Assembly: GCF_900109645.1 (NCBI RefSeq)
Contig: NZ_FOBG01000001.1
Location: 1,736,001 to 1,800,000, forward strand
Source of the DNA: Duganella sp. CF402
GTDB lineage: Bacteria > Pseudomonadota > Gammaproteobacteria > Burkholderiales > Burkholderiaceae_D
DNA: 64,000 nucleotides
Reading direction: 5' to 3'
The notes under the pieces are model-generated. The model saw only the letters and a program-made list of their open reading frames with translations. It searched no databases and was not told the DNA's origin. Below, piece after piece: positions 34,454 to 43,561 of the stretch (the stretch's first letter is position 1; each line of letters opens with the position of its first letter). The translations under genes and the position numbers were made by a program.

Positions 34454-36385
34454 TCAGCTGCCAAGCAGATGACGCAAGCCACTGGCCCGCTGGGTACGCT
34501 GGCCGATCGCATCCAACAGCACCTGGCCGTTCGGCGTCAGTAACGTAAAGTAGTCGCGCGCGCGCGTGATGCCAGTGTAAATCAACTCCCGCGCCAGCAT
34601 CCCACCGCTGTCTTTCGGCAACACCATCGCCGTATGCGCGAACTCGGAACCTTGTGATTTATGCACCGTCATGGCAAACGCCGTTTCCACATTTCTTAGT
34701 CTTGTGGCAAGTACACTGCGCACAGCGTCGCCTTCCGAGAAGTACACCCGCAACGCTCCCGGCCGCGCCGGATCCGCCAAGGTCAGCCCAATATCGCCGT
34801 TGAACACACCGGTCGCATAATCGTTCCGCGTCACCATCACCGGCCGTCCGACATACCATTCGCCGGTTTTCTTGAGCAAGCCAGCTGTCTGCAATCTTTG
34901 CTCAATTGCATCATTCAAGCCAGCCACACCCCACTCGCCTTCGCGCACCGCGCATAACAAACGGAAGCTTTCAAAGCTTTTCAAAATACCAAGTCGTACG
35001 ATGTCGTCGGCATTTTCGGGCATATTCTTAATCAATTGCAAATATGGTCGATAGCCCGACAACGCCAGCTGCAACAGGTCCGAAGCCTGCGCCATGTCGG
35101 TCCAGGTGACTCTTCCATCTTGCCCTGAACGCAACACTTCCACTGCCTTACCCGCATCGCCGGCATTCACCGCCAGCGCCAGCGCGCCAATCGGGCCGCC
35201 GAAACGGCGGCTTTCGCGCAGCATGACGGTCTGCTGGGCAATCGGCCCGCCCTGCCCGGCGTACTGCTCGGGAATCTCCTGGCCGGTGCTGGCATGCACG
35301 TAAGATAAAGTTTCCGGCAAATATTCCCCGGCCTCGGCGTTGTGACACAGGTCGCCCAGCACCGCCCCGGCCTCCACCGAGGCCAGCTGATCCTTGTCGC
35401 CAAGCAAGATCAACGTCGCATTGGGCGGCAGTGCCGCCAGCAGCGCCGACATCATTTCCAGGTGAATCATCGACGCCTCATCGACAATCAACACATCAAC
35501 ATCGAGCTGGTTGCCGGCGTGATGCTGGAAGGCGCGGGTATCCGGGCGCGCCCCGAGCAGACTGTGCAGCGTTCGCGCCGCGCCCATGCGGGCCGCCAGC
35601 TCGCGTAGCGGCAGCGCCGAACCGACCTTTTCAGCCAATTCGTCAAGCGCAATATCAATCGATTGCTTGAGCCGCGCCGCCGCCTTGCCGGTCGGCGCCG
35701 CCAGCGCCACCCGCAGTCCCGCCTGACGCGCACCGGCCGTAGCGAACAGCAACGCCAGCAAGCGCGCCACCGTATAAGTCTTGCCGGTGCCCGGACCGCC
35801 GGTGATGATGCCGAGCTTGCCGCGCATGGCGACCGCGCACGCCACTTTTTGCCAGTCCGTGCCGCCGCCGCGCGCGGCATGCGGGAACAAAATGTCAAGC
35901 CAGCGGCGGATTTCAGCGGTTTCCGCATCGGCATCGGCCGCCAGCACGCCGCCCAGCGCCCGTCCGCGCACGGCCCCGGCCACATGGGTTTCATCCTGCC
36001 AGTAGCGGCGCAGGTAGAGACGATCGCCATCCAGCACCAGCGGCTGATTGATATTGTCGCCGCCCACCGGCCAGACCTGTGTGCAAGCGGCCAGCAGATC
36101 GCGCCACTCAGCGACGTCTTCCGGCCAGTTACCGACTGATGCGCGAAGATCGCGCCACTCATCGCCGTTCCAGCCCAGCAGCGCGGCCGGATCGGCGTTG
36201 AGCTCGCTCAGCAACAGGCAGCTGTGGCCACGGCCCTCCAGTTCGGACAACAGCACGCACGCCGCCATCAGCTGCGGCGAGGCCTCGCCCACCGAGGCGA
36301 TGAAACGGGCAAACGCCCCGCTCAGGCGGCGCAGCTGGCCAGCCTCGGTCAGGGCGTCGATTTGGTCGAGGAATTCTTTACTCAT
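34454..36385 (-). CDS. recD: RecBCD exonuclease, alpha subunit RecD
   Basis: RecD is the 5'-3' helicase motor of RecBCD. The 643-residue protein has an N-terminal RecB-binding region and a Walker A motif GGPGTGKTYTVARLL (about 215). It also has DVLIVDEASMIHLEMMSALL (Walker B), LILLGDKDQLASVEAG, and the late motif AFAMTVHKSQGSEF. ATG 36385 overlaps the recB stop by eight bases, giving translational coupling. It is the last gene of the operon, and recD follows recB as in E. coli. Confidence 0.96.
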   Translation of the reverse strand: MSKEFLDQIDALTEAGQLRRLSGAFARFIASVGEASPQLMAACVLLSELEGRGHSCLLLSELNADPAALLGWNGDEWRDLRASVGNWPEDVAEWRDLLAACTQVWPVGGDNINQPLVLDGDRLYLRRYWQDETHVAGAVRGRALGGVLAADADAETAEIRRWLDILFPHAARGGGTDWQKVACAVAMRGKLGIITGGPGTGKTYTVARLLALLFATAGARQAGLRVALAAPTGKAAARLKQSIDIALDELAEKVGSALPLRELAARMGAARTLHSLLGARPDTRAFQHHAGNQLDVDVLIVDEASMIHLEMMSALLAALPPNATLILLGDKDQLASVEAGAVLGDLCHNAEAGEYLPETLSYVHASTGQEIPEQYAGQGGPIAQQTVMLRESRRFGGPIGALALAVNAGDAGKAVEVLRSGQDGRVTWTDMAQASDLLQLALSGYRPYLQLIKNMPENADDIVRLGILKSFESFRLLCAVREGEWGVAGLNDAIEQRLQTAGLLKKTGEWYVGRPVMVTRNDYATGVFNGDIGLTLADPARPGALRVYFSEGDAVRSVLATRLRNVETAFAMTVHKSQGSEFAHTAMVLPKDSGGMLARELIYTGITRARDYFTLLTPNGQVLLDAIGQRTQRASGLRHLLGS

Positions 36386-39300
36386 GAGATGCACCCAGCA
36401 GGCTGTCCAGCCCGTCCAGCAATTCGGGATCGGGCTCCATGCGGTAGCAGCCGCGCGTCTGCGCATTGCCTATGCCGCGCAGGAACATGAAGATCGCGCC
36501 ACCCAGTTGTTCGGACGGATCGTAGGCCTCGCCCAGCCGGCTTTGCAGCAGACGGTGCAGCGCCAGCATATAAATAGCACCCTGGATGTCGTAGCGATGC
36601 TCGGCCATCGCCGCCACCAGCGCCGGCTCGTGATAGGCCGCATCGCTGCCGCCCAGCGCGTTCGATTTGTAATCCAGCACCCAGTAGCGGCCCTCGTGCG
36701 CAAACACCAGGTCGCAGAAGCCTTTCAGCATGCCGTGCAGCGCGCGCTCCGGCAGCGCCGGCCGAGAGACACCGCCCAGCAGGTGGTTGGCGCACAGCTG
36801 GTCCAACGCACCGGTGGCGAGGCGCTCGCTCGGGAACCAGAACTCCATTTCGGGCAGCGCGCCGGCGATGCGGCTCAACGGCGCATCCAGATGCGGCAGC
36901 GGCGTGACGGCCACTTCGCGCAGCCACGCCAGCGTATCCTCCAGGCGATTGCCCCAGCCTGCGCGCTCCACGCGGCGCGTCAAACGCGATTCGAACTGCT
37001 CGGATTCAGCGATGGCAAAGCCCTCCTGCCCCATCCACTCCAACTGCTCGTGCAGGAAGTTGCCGGGCACCGAGCCACGCGGGAAACGATGCCACGGCGC
37101 GTCTTCCACCCGCGTCGGCTGCACGAGGGCCGGCAGGTCGCCGCCTTCCAGCAGCTTTTCCTGCAAGGCGTCGCGCGGCACCAGGCCGTCCGCGCTGATC
37201 GCGCCTGTCGGCCCGGTGCGGCGCGCCAGCGAGCTGAAACTGCCGACCGACCAATCGCGTTCGAAATGGCCGGCGTAATGCAAGGGATCCAGCAACGGCG
37301 GGCGTTCTTCGACGCGGCTCAGTCGTGTGGCAGGCTGCGCGCCCATCGCCAGCGTGGTGATGCTGATCGCGTTGCAGCCGTGGCAGGCGTGCTGCCAGCG
37401 CTCCATCATCAGGTCCGATGGCAGCGGCGAGCCGCCGGTCAGCAGATAGCCGAGCGCCGATTCGTGCAGCGTGTTGTCGCCCGCCTTGCGCGCCGACAGC
37501 GCGGTCACGCCCAGCCATAGGAAGTGGCGCGCGCGCGTCAGCGCCACATACATCAGGCGCAGATCCTCTTGCAGGCGCGCGCGTTCGACCAGTTCCAGCG
37601 CGGTATCGCTGAGCGCCATGTCGATCTGGCGCACGCCGTCGTCGTCGCTGAATTCGAAGAAGCTGCGGTTGCGCTTATCGACCTTGCGCGCGGTCACGGC
37701 AAACGGCAGGTACACCAGTGGGTATTCAAGGCCCTTGGATTTGTGGACCGTGACCACTTTCACCAGCTCCGCGTCGCTCTCCAGCCGCAGCACGCGCTCG
37801 TCGCCCGCGCCTTCGCCGCCGTCAATCTGCTCGGCGAGCCAGCGGATCAGGGCCTGTTCGCCATCGAGCTGGCGGCTGGCCGATTGCAGCAGTTCGGCCA
37901 GGTGCAGCAGGTTGGTCAGGCGACGCTCGCCGCCCACTTGCTGCAGCAGCGCGGCCGGCAGTTGCAGGTCGTGGATGAAGCGGCGCAGCATGGCCAGCAC
38001 GCCTTGCCGCTGCCAGATGATGTGCAGCGCTTTCAGTTGTTCGACGCGCTCTTCCCACGCCAGTTCGTCCGAGGACAGGCGCGCCAGTTCGGCCAGTTCC
38101 AGCCCTGCGGTGCGGGTGGCGAAGGCGGCGCGCGCTAGTGCGCCGTCGAGCGGATTGGCGACCGCCGACAGCCAGCGCAGCACGTCGGCCGCTTCCTCGC
38201 TCTCGGTGACGGAGTCCTTGTCCGACAGGTAGACGCTCGGCACGCCGCGCCGCTGCAAGGCGCGGCGGATGGCGGCAGCCTCTTTGCGGTCGCGCACCAG
38301 CACTGCGATGTCGGCAGGCTGGAGGCGTTGAAAGCCTTGCCTGCCGCCGTCAAAGCCGGTGCGCTCGTCGTTCAGGCGCGCCACGATGTCCTCAGCACAG
38401 TGGAAGGCAAAGAATTCGCGGTAGCCATCAGCCTTCAGGTCTTGCGCCTCGCTGAGTGCGATCACCAACGCCGGCGCGTCGCCGTTCGCGTCGACCATGC
38501 GCTCATCGCGGCCCTTCGCGCCGACCGCTTCGAACGGCAGCGGATTCTCGCGCGAGTGGATATCGCGGAAGCGGAAAGCGCCGCGTGGGAAGCCTTCGCC
38601 GTCGGCGCGCCCTTCGGCGTGCAGGAACAGGTGGTTGACGGCTCTCACCACCGCCTCGGTCGAGCGGTAGTTGGTGCCCAGCTGGTAGTGGCGACCGGCG
38701 GTGGCGCGGCGCGCCGACAGGTAGCTGTGAATGTCGGCGCCACGGAAGCCATAGATCGACTGTTTCGGATCGCCGATCAGGAACAGGCCTGTCGCCGGGT
38801 CGTTGTCCGCCACGCGGTACAGCGCATTGAAGATCTGGTACTGGTTCGGCGCCGTGTCCTGGAATTCGTCGACCAGCGCCACAGGGTACTGGTCGGTGAT
38901 GCGCTTGCGCAGCGCGGCGCCGTTCTCGCCTTGCAGCGCGGCGTTCAGGCGGTCCAGCATGTCGGCGAAGCCGAACTGGCGGCTGCGTTTTTTCAGTTCC
39001 GCCATGCGGTCCGCGACGGCGGCGGCCGCGTGGCGGTACAGCGCATGCGCCAGCGGTTCGATCTCGCGCAGCGCGTTTTTCAGCGGCTGCGTGGCGTCGA
39101 AGTCGTCGGGTACCACGGTACTGAAGTTCTTGGCGAAAGCGTCTTCCAATCCTTCCGGCGTGAGGCGGTTCCAGGCGGTGTCCGAGATGTCGGGCATGAC
39201 GCGGGCCGGGTCCTGCGCCCATTCGCGCAGCCCGTTGAACCAGGCGGTCAGCGAATCGGGCCGCATCTTGTTCCCGTTGAAGCACTTCGGATCGACCGCG

Positions 39301-40076
39301 CGGTGCTGGGCGATCCACTGCTCCATACGCGTAGCGCGCTCGTACCAGCCGGCCTTCAGCTCCGCAAGCTGCGCCTGCTGCTTGCGCTGCACCTCGGCGA
39401 TCAACACGCCCAGCGACATGCCGCGTGATGCGCTGTCGCCGATGATATCAGCGCGCTTCACCAGTTCGCGGATGGTGCTTTTCAGCGCGCCCACGTCGCC
39501 CCAGCAGGACAGCAGCGCTTCCAGCGAGTTGGCGTTCAACGGATAGACTTGCTGGCGCCAGTAATCGTGCGCCGCGTCCTCGAACAGCGACTGCTCGTCG
39601 CTGACCAGCTCTTCGTCGAACAGGCTGCCGCTGTCGAAGGCGTGCTCGCGCAGCATGCGCTGGCACCAGGCGTCGATGGTGAAGATGGCCGCTTCGTCCA
39701 TCGTTTCCGCAGCCAGTTGCAGGCGGTGCGCGGCTTGCTGCTGGGCGCTGTGGTCGGGATAGGATTCCAGCAGCGCGTCCAGATAGTCGTCACGCTGGCT
39801 GCGAGGCTCCGCAGCGCGGAAATAAGCCGCCGCTTCCACCAGCCGTTCGCGCACGCGGTTGGACAGCTCGCGCGTGGCGGCGCGGGTGAAGGTCATCACC
39901 AGGATATCGGCCGGCAGCAGCGGACGCTGGTAGCCGTCCGCGCCGCCGTGGCCCAGCACCAGCCGCACGTACAGCGCGGCGATGGTCCACGTTTTGCCGG
40001 TGCCGGCGCTGGCCTCGATCAGGCGCGAGCCGTGCAGCGGGAAAGTCAGCGGCGCAAGTTGATTAGCGGTGCTCAT
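36378..40076 (-). CDS. recB: RecBCD exonuclease, beta subunit RecB
   Basis: RecB is the 3'-5' helicase and the only nuclease of RecBCD. The 1232-residue protein has Walker A EASAGTGKTWTIAALYVRL near the start, helicase motif II VALVDEFQDTAPNQ, TVHKSKGLEYPLVYLPF, and the C-terminal nuclease domain. The nuclease residues are in LVFAHEGRYWVLDYKSNALG, and YDIQGAIYMLALHRLL follows. It is about the E. coli length. The stop of recC overlaps its ATG (ATGA). Confidence 0.97.
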   Translation of the reverse strand: MSTANQLAPLTFPLHGSRLIEASAGTGKTWTIAALYVRLVLGHGGADGYQRPLLPADILVMTFTRAATRELSNRVRERLVEAAAYFRAAEPRSQRDDYLDALLESYPDHSAQQQAAHRLQLAAETMDEAAIFTIDAWCQRMLREHAFDSGSLFDEELVSDEQSLFEDAAHDYWRQQVYPLNANSLEALLSCWGDVGALKSTIRELVKRADIIGDSASRGMSLGVLIAEVQRKQQAQLAELKAGWYERATRMEQWIAQHRAVDPKCFNGNKMRPDSLTAWFNGLREWAQDPARVMPDISDTAWNRLTPEGLEDAFAKNFSTVVPDDFDATQPLKNALREIEPLAHALYRHAAAAVADRMAELKKRSRQFGFADMLDRLNAALQGENGAALRKRITDQYPVALVDEFQDTAPNQYQIFNALYRVADNDPATGLFLIGDPKQSIYGFRGADIHSYLSARRATAGRHYQLGTNYRSTEAVVRAVNHLFLHAEGRADGEGFPRGAFRFRDIHSRENPLPFEAVGAKGRDERMVDANGDAPALVIALSEAQDLKADGYREFFAFHCAEDIVARLNDERTGFDGGRQGFQRLQPADIAVLVRDRKEAAAIRRALQRRGVPSVYLSDKDSVTESEEAADVLRWLSAVANPLDGALARAAFATRTAGLELAELARLSSDELAWEERVEQLKALHIIWQRQGVLAMLRRFIHDLQLPAALLQQVGGERRLTNLLHLAELLQSASRQLDGEQALIRWLAEQIDGGEGAGDERVLRLESDAELVKVVTVHKSKGLEYPLVYLPFAVTARKVDKRNRSFFEFSDDDGVRQIDMALSDTALELVERARLQEDLRLMYVALTRARHFLWLGVTALSARKAGDNTLHESALGYLLTGGSPLPSDLMMERWQHACHGCNAISITTLAMGAQPATRLSRVEERPPLLDPLHYAGHFERDWSVGSFSSLARRTGPTGAISADGLVPRDALQEKLLEGGDLPALVQPTRVEDAPWHRFPRGSVPGNFLHEQLEWMGQEGFAIAESEQFESRLTRRVERAGWGNRLEDTLAWLREVAVTPLPHLDAPLSRIAGALPEMEFWFPSERLATGALDQLCANHLLGGVSRPALPERALHGMLKGFCDLVFAHEGRYWVLDYKSNALGGSDAAYHEPALVAAMAEHRYDIQGAIYMLALHRLLQSRLGEAYDPSEQLGGAIFMFLRGIGNAQTRGCYRMEPDPELLDGLDSLLGASHE

Positions 40077-43000
40077 GCTGCGCCCTCTGGGTCGATCTGC
40101 TCGATCGTCATGTAATGTTCCATCCAGTCCGCCAACGGGCCATACAGGGCGCGCGAGACGTCGTCAAAATCCGCTTGGGCGCTGAGCGCCGCAAAGTCCG
40201 GCCACAGGCGCGCCAGGCACAGGTCCGCATTCTCGCCGTCGATATCGAAGCTACCATCGTAGATGGTGCGGGGATCGCCCTCCTGCACCAGCGCCAGCGC
40301 GGTCTTGCAGGCGGTCGGCAACGGGCGGTTCATGCCGTCGCGCCACAGGCAGACCAGTTCGCGCAAGGCTTCCTGCGCGGCCTCCGGCGGCAGTGGATTC
40401 ATGGTGACGATGGCGTCGCGCGCCACCAGCAGGCCCTTGACCTGCATGCCGGTCGCCGAAACCGCCAACTGGCGCAGCCACATCGCAATCAGCTTGTCGC
40501 CGCGCGGCTTGCCTTGTTTGTCGGCCACGCGCGATGACATTTGCGCCAGCCAGACGGTTTCGCTGCCGTTGCTGCGCAGTTGGTCGATCCAGTCGTCCAG
40601 CGGCACGCCGGCCAGCACCAGATTGAGCGCCACTTTCGGCGCCGGCAGTTCGTAATGCTGGCGCAAAGTCAGCCACGCGATCCGCACCGGCACCAGCGCC
40701 TGCACCAGCTGGTGCTGGTACTGCTGGCCAATCAATCCGATCGGCAGCACGCCTTCGCGCGCGAGGCGCTCGGCGCGCTGGGTCAGTTTGTCGTAGACCT
40801 GGTCCAGCTCTTCCGGCGTGTCGGCGTCATCGAGCAAGGTGTCTTCGAGCAGGTAGCGCTCCAGGGCGTTGAGCGAAAACGGCTCTTCGTCTTCGCCCAC
40901 CAGCGCGGCCTCGCCGAACATGACACCCAAACGTTGACGGAAGAAGTAGCGCACCGGCTGGCGCAGGAAGTTGTGCAACTGGCCCAGCTTGAGACGGAAT
41001 TTGTCGTCGATGTCGAACGGCGGCAGCTCGGCGCTGTCACTGGCCGCAGCGGCGTCGCCGTGCGCCTCACGCCACTCGCGCGCATAGGTCAGCAGGCCGC
41101 CGTCCTCGAAGTAGCGGCGGCTGAACGGCTGCAGCGCGTGCTCGGTGGTGCGGGCGTGCAGGTCGCGCGGCTCCATGTCCCAGCCATGCACCAGATAATC
41201 GCGCAGCTGCGACACCAGCACCGACGGCGGCTGCTCGCTGTTGTCGCGCACATTGCGTCCGACCCAGCTGATGTACAGCTTGTCGCGCGCGGCCAGCACG
41301 GCTTCCAGCATCAGGTAACGGTCATCGTCGCGGCGCGAGCGGTCGCCCGGACGCGCCATGCCCGGCTGCGCCAGCAGGTCGAAGTCGGCCTTCGGCGCGC
41401 GGCGCGGGAAGTCGCCGTCGTTCATGCCGAGCAGGCAGACCACGCGGAACGGCACCGCGCGCATCGGCATCAGCGTGCAGAAGGTGACGCCGCCGGAGAC
41501 GAATTGGTGGTTCAGGGTCGGCTCGTCCATCAGGCCTAGCCAGGCTTCGCGCAGCACCGCCAGCGGCACGGCTTCCTCGTAGCCGGCGCCTTCGCAGGTG
41601 TCCAGCCATTTGTTCAGGGCGTCGTCCAGTTGCGCCAGCGTCAGGCGGTCGCCCTCCTCGCTCGCCTTGAAGAAGGCCGCCAGCAGCAAGCGCGCCTGCA
41701 CGCCCCATTCGGCCGGCGAGCGCGATTCGGCCAGCACGGCGCGCCAGTGCAGCAGCGCTTCCACCAGCTGCGCCAGCGAACCGGCCAGCGCGGCATCCAG
41801 CCCGCCGACTTCCGCGTATGGCTCGATGCCGGCGAAGCTGCCGCCACTGTCGCCAAAGTTGCCACCGTTACCGCTGGCGTAACCGAGCAGCATGCGGCGC
41901 ACGCCGAAGATCCAGGCATTCTGTTCGCCGGCCGGGCCCAGGCCCAAGCCGCTGCGGTGCTGCTGGTCCAGTCCCCAGCGCACGCCCGCGCCTTCGATCC
42001 AGCGGCCCAGCGTCGGCAGGTCGTCTTCGTGCAAGCCGAAGCGCGCGGACAGCGCCGGCACGTCGAGCAGGTCGCGCACCTCGCTCTGGCGGCAGCGTTG
42101 CTGCGGCAATCGCAGCAACCATTCAAGCGCCACCAGCAGCGGATTGACGCTGCGGTCGTTGACGTCGCCGATCTCGAACGGGATGTAGCGCACGTCGGTG
42201 CGGCGGTACTGGGCAAACACGGCGTGGATGGCGGCCGAGAAGGTGTCGATGTCCGGCACCATCACCACCACGTCGCGCGGGCGCAGCGGGCGGCCGCTGT
42301 GTTCCGCGTCGGCGAACATTTGCAGCAGCTGGTCGTGCAGCACTTCCACTTCACGCTGCACGCTGTGGGTGACGTGGAATTCGATCGAGCGGTCGTCGTC
42401 CGGCGGCGGCGCATGCGGATGCTCGGACAGCGGCAGCAGTTCGCGCACGGCGGCCTGCACTTGCGTCAGCAAGGTATCGCCTTCGCCTTCGCTGAACAGA
42501 TCGACGCGCAGCGGCGCTACTTCGTCGCTGTCGGCCGCAGCGGCGGCGGCTTGCGCGGCCTCGTCGAATTCATCGAGCATGCGCACGAAGTCACGGCCCT
42601 GCCGCCCCCAGCTGGCCAGCAGCGGATGGCTGTGCGCGTGCAGTTCTTCCAGCGGGATCTGGCCCAGGTCCTGGCCGTTGCGCAGCTGCTGGCGGCGGTG
42701 CGCACTGCTCAGCAGGTCGCGGCCTTCGATGATGTCGCCCCAGTAGTACTGGCACGGATTCGGCACCGCCAGCAGCACCTGCGTGTGGCGCGCCAGCGAA
42801 GCCAATGCCTGCAAGGTCTGGAACGGCAGCGCCGAGACGCCAAAGATCACCACCCGGCGCGGCAGGCGGCCCAGCGGCTCCTCGCCGGCGGCGCTGGCGC
42901 GGACGAATTCGGTGTGCACGGTGGCACGTCCCAGGCCGCGTTCATGCGGCTCGACGTCGGCGATCACGGCGCGCCACAACTGGCCTTGCCAGCGCTGGTC

Positions 43001-43525
43001 TTCCGGCAGCGGCGACACTTCGCCGCGCGCATTGCGCAGCTGGTCGCGGCCGGCGGCCCAGTCGTCCAGCCAGTCTGCCCGATAGACCTGGTACTGGTCG
43101 AACAAGTCGGCCAGCCGTTCCGCCAGTTGCAAACGGCGTTCGGCCTCGCCGTCCGCCAGGAAGTGGCGCAGCGGCGTAAACACGGGATCGCCCAGCAGCG
43201 CCGGCAGGAGGCGCATCAGGCGCCAGGTCAGCGGGCCTTTGTCGAAGGCGGAGATGGGCGGCACACGATCGCGCCCCAGCATGCCGCGATACGCATCCCA
43301 CAGAAAACGCGCCGGCAGCGCCACACGGGCGGCGGCACAGATGCCGTTTTCCTCGGCCAGCGCGATTTTTAGCCATTCGGCCACGCCGTTCGACTGCACC
43401 AAAAAGATTTCCGGTTCCAGCGCCCCGAGCGGGTGATTGCGCAGCCATTGGAACACGGCAGCGCGCAGCTGCTCCATCTGGTTACCGTGCAAAATCAGCA
43501 GGCCGGGGGTGATGCCAGGGTGCAT
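40073..43525 (-). CDS. recC: RecBCD exonuclease, gamma subunit RecC
   Basis: RecC holds the complex together and recognises Chi. The 1150-residue protein starts GLLILHGNQMEQLRAAVFQW and has IFLVQSNGVAEWLKIALAEE, VVMVPDIDTFSAAI, FCTLMPMRAVPFRVVCLLGM and LGQLHNFLRQPVRYFFRQRL, all typical of RecC. It is first in recC-recB-recD. A GATAAT hexamer at about 43556-43561 (minus strand) may be a -10 box, but the upstream hybrid-kinase gene ends only 36 bases before, so read-through is also possible. Confidence 0.96.
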   Translation of the reverse strand: MHPGITPGLLILHGNQMEQLRAAVFQWLRNHPLGALEPEIFLVQSNGVAEWLKIALAEENGICAAARVALPARFLWDAYRGMLGRDRVPPISAFDKGPLTWRLMRLLPALLGDPVFTPLRHFLADGEAERRLQLAERLADLFDQYQVYRADWLDDWAAGRDQLRNARGEVSPLPEDQRWQGQLWRAVIADVEPHERGLGRATVHTEFVRASAAGEEPLGRLPRRVVIFGVSALPFQTLQALASLARHTQVLLAVPNPCQYYWGDIIEGRDLLSSAHRRQQLRNGQDLGQIPLEELHAHSHPLLASWGRQGRDFVRMLDEFDEAAQAAAAAADSDEVAPLRVDLFSEGEGDTLLTQVQAAVRELLPLSEHPHAPPPDDDRSIEFHVTHSVQREVEVLHDQLLQMFADAEHSGRPLRPRDVVVMVPDIDTFSAAIHAVFAQYRRTDVRYIPFEIGDVNDRSVNPLLVALEWLLRLPQQRCRQSEVRDLLDVPALSARFGLHEDDLPTLGRWIEGAGVRWGLDQQHRSGLGLGPAGEQNAWIFGVRRMLLGYASGNGGNFGDSGGSFAGIEPYAEVGGLDAALAGSLAQLVEALLHWRAVLAESRSPAEWGVQARLLLAAFFKASEEGDRLTLAQLDDALNKWLDTCEGAGYEEAVPLAVLREAWLGLMDEPTLNHQFVSGGVTFCTLMPMRAVPFRVVCLLGMNDGDFPRRAPKADFDLLAQPGMARPGDRSRRDDDRYLMLEAVLAARDKLYISWVGRNVRDNSEQPPSVLVSQLRDYLVHGWDMEPRDLHARTTEHALQPFSRRYFEDGGLLTYAREWREAHGDAAAASDSAELPPFDIDDKFRLKLGQLHNFLRQPVRYFFRQRLGVMFGEAALVGEDEEPFSLNALERYLLEDTLLDDADTPEELDQVYDKLTQRAERLAREGVLPIGLIGQQYQHQLVQALVPVRIAWLTLRQHYELPAPKVALNLVLAGVPLDDWIDQLRSNGSETVWLAQMSSRVADKQGKPRGDKLIAMWLRQLAVSATGMQVKGLLVARDAIVTMNPLPPEAAQEALRELVCLWRDGMNRPLPTACKTALALVQEGDPRTIYDGSFDIDGENADLCLARLWPDFAALSAQADFDDVSRALYGPLADWMEHYMTIEQIDPEGAA

Positions 43526-43561
43526 AGGGCTCTTAAATAGGGTCGAAGCCGTATTATCGCT